Positions 63,244-64,000 of a stretch of DNA of 64,000 nucleotides are shown here, in pieces (the first letter of the stretch is position 1; each line of letters begins with the position of its first letter). The stretch lies in contig NC_088171.1 of assembly GCF_028769735.1 (NCBI RefSeq), positions 64,160,216 to 64,224,215 on the forward strand. The letters are read 5' to 3'. The notes under the pieces were generated by a model. It ran no database searches and had not been told where the DNA came from. It saw only the letters and a program-made list of their open reading frames with translations. The stretch is from Zonotrichia leucophrys gambelii (Eukaryota > Chordata > Aves > Passeriformes > Passerellidae). A program made the translations under genes and the position numbers.

Positions 63244-63558
63244 TCAGGAGCAGCAGTGAATTACCAGGGCTGGCTGGGTTGCCCAGAGCCCTCCCATCTC
63301 TTTGTCCAGCACTGCAGAACTTGGATGTTCTGAGGAGGAGAGACAGATGGCATCCGAGCGCTCGGTACTGCAGAGTAAGCTTTCTTGTGTCCTCTTCATC
63401 AGCAGGGCAGCCAGCTCTGCCTGTGTATCCTGTACCTCTTCCTCTTCCCCTTTCAGTCTTTCCAAGAGCCAGGCATGGAAATTAATAGAATCTGCATATG
63501 TTGGGCTTAGCAGCTTGCTGACCCCAAAATGAAATGCTTTATGGTTTGTTAAATGCAA
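63244..63558 (-). CDS. Possible isolated coding exon, unidentified
   Basis: A 104-codon minus-strand frame whose middle (WLLERLKGEEEEVQDTQ, then AELAALLMKRTQESLL) looks like a charged amphipathic helix. This is more protein-like than other frames in the window. Possible splice sites on the minus strand are an acceptor-like cattttggggtcag/caag near 63522 and a donor-like ccctg/gtaattc near 63263, both mediocre. CpGs are kept around 63354-63362. Two plus-strand frames are also open here, so chance remains likely. I do not recognise a family. It could instead be a conserved non-coding element, together with 63060-63230, which holds a POU-type atgcaaat at about 63207. Confidence 0.22.
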   Translation of the reverse strand: MHLTNHKAFHFGVSKLLSPTYADSINFHAWLLERLKGEEEEVQDTQAELAALLMKRTQESLLCSTERSDAICLSSSEHPSSAVLDKEMGGLWATQPALVIHCCS

Positions 63559-64000
63559 CCAATCTGCTTGGAAGTTGATGCTGTTACTCCTGTAGCTCTC
63601 TTTTCTCTACTTATTAGGTTCGATACTCCTGTGTGTATGAAATGCTCAAGTGTCAGCAGACATTATGTTTGAGTTATGTAGTGTGAGAGTCCAACACAGA
63701 AATATAATTTTAAAAATTGCAGGTATCTATTTTGAAATGTGACTTTAAAAGTTCCTGTTTAGGCAGCTAGTCATGGGAAAGGTGTGATGGGAGAGTGGAA
63801 TGCAGAGCCCTAACCAGCTGCTGCTGCACAGCAGCTGCTGCCACTGGTGCCCTTTGGCCAATTCAGGGGAACTCTAAGGAAATGTAGACTTTTAGAAGTC
63901 ATTTAAAAGGTAGATGGGAAGAATACACAACTGAAAATGTATGTGGGTTTTAATGAAAGCTTAGCCACTGATTTATTTGTATTTTGAGTTCAGGAAAGGC
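63559..64000. other. Non-coding stretch, nothing recognised
   Basis: No repeat or gene was recognised. Confidence 0.5.

Overview
The window looks like bird nuclear DNA. The base composition is AT-leaning, CpG is mostly depleted, interspersed repeats are sparse, and nearly all recognisable repeats are 5'-truncated CR1 LINE pieces carrying the avian-type tail (tctgtgattc / atcatagaat ending). A crocodilian or turtle cannot be strictly excluded. No complete protein-coding gene, rRNA, tRNA or CRISPR array was recognised. Most open frames are short, lack family resemblance, and overlap others in competing frames, so the window is best read as intergenic DNA or a very large intron.

Layout. 1-3160: unremarkable. 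3202-3570, perhaps on to about 3965: the most interesting item, a decayed plus-strand open frame whose translation resembles the integrase of Polinton/Maverick self-synthesising (virus-like) DNA transposons, broken by stops and lacking catalytic acidic residues. A GC-rich block with the longest open frame in the window follows at 4068-4718. 4719-17350 is mostly featureless, with an ancient MIR-like SINE core at about 15530-15660. 17352-18405 holds the largest CR1 copy (minus strand) with reverse-transcriptase remnants. 21231-21320 is a short CR1 tail, followed by a CpG-rich, E-box-containing stretch (21540-22200) that I suspect is a conserved non-coding element. Similar candidates lie at 25290-25440, 26740-27200 and 60360-60640.

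32671-33124 is a composite of an ATCT microsatellite, a CR1 3' end and a TATT repeat. A perfect 13-bp-arm palindrome lies at 33340-33367. 40417-40656 is a two-copy tandem duplication of about 120 bp. 41155-41395 contains two CR1 tails in tandem. 44690-44818 is another MIR-like core. 49816-49882 is a GGAT microsatellite, 50739-50842 an A/C-rich tract, 55744-55770 a strong minus-strand G-quadruplex motif, and 58836-59262 a further CR1 3' end with internal deletions. The last kilobase has a minus-strand frame (63244-63558) that could be an isolated coding exon.

There is no operon or pathway to describe. The content is transposon fossils, simple repeats and possible regulatory sequence. All family assignments were made by eye; alignments to repeat libraries and other bird genomes were not possible.
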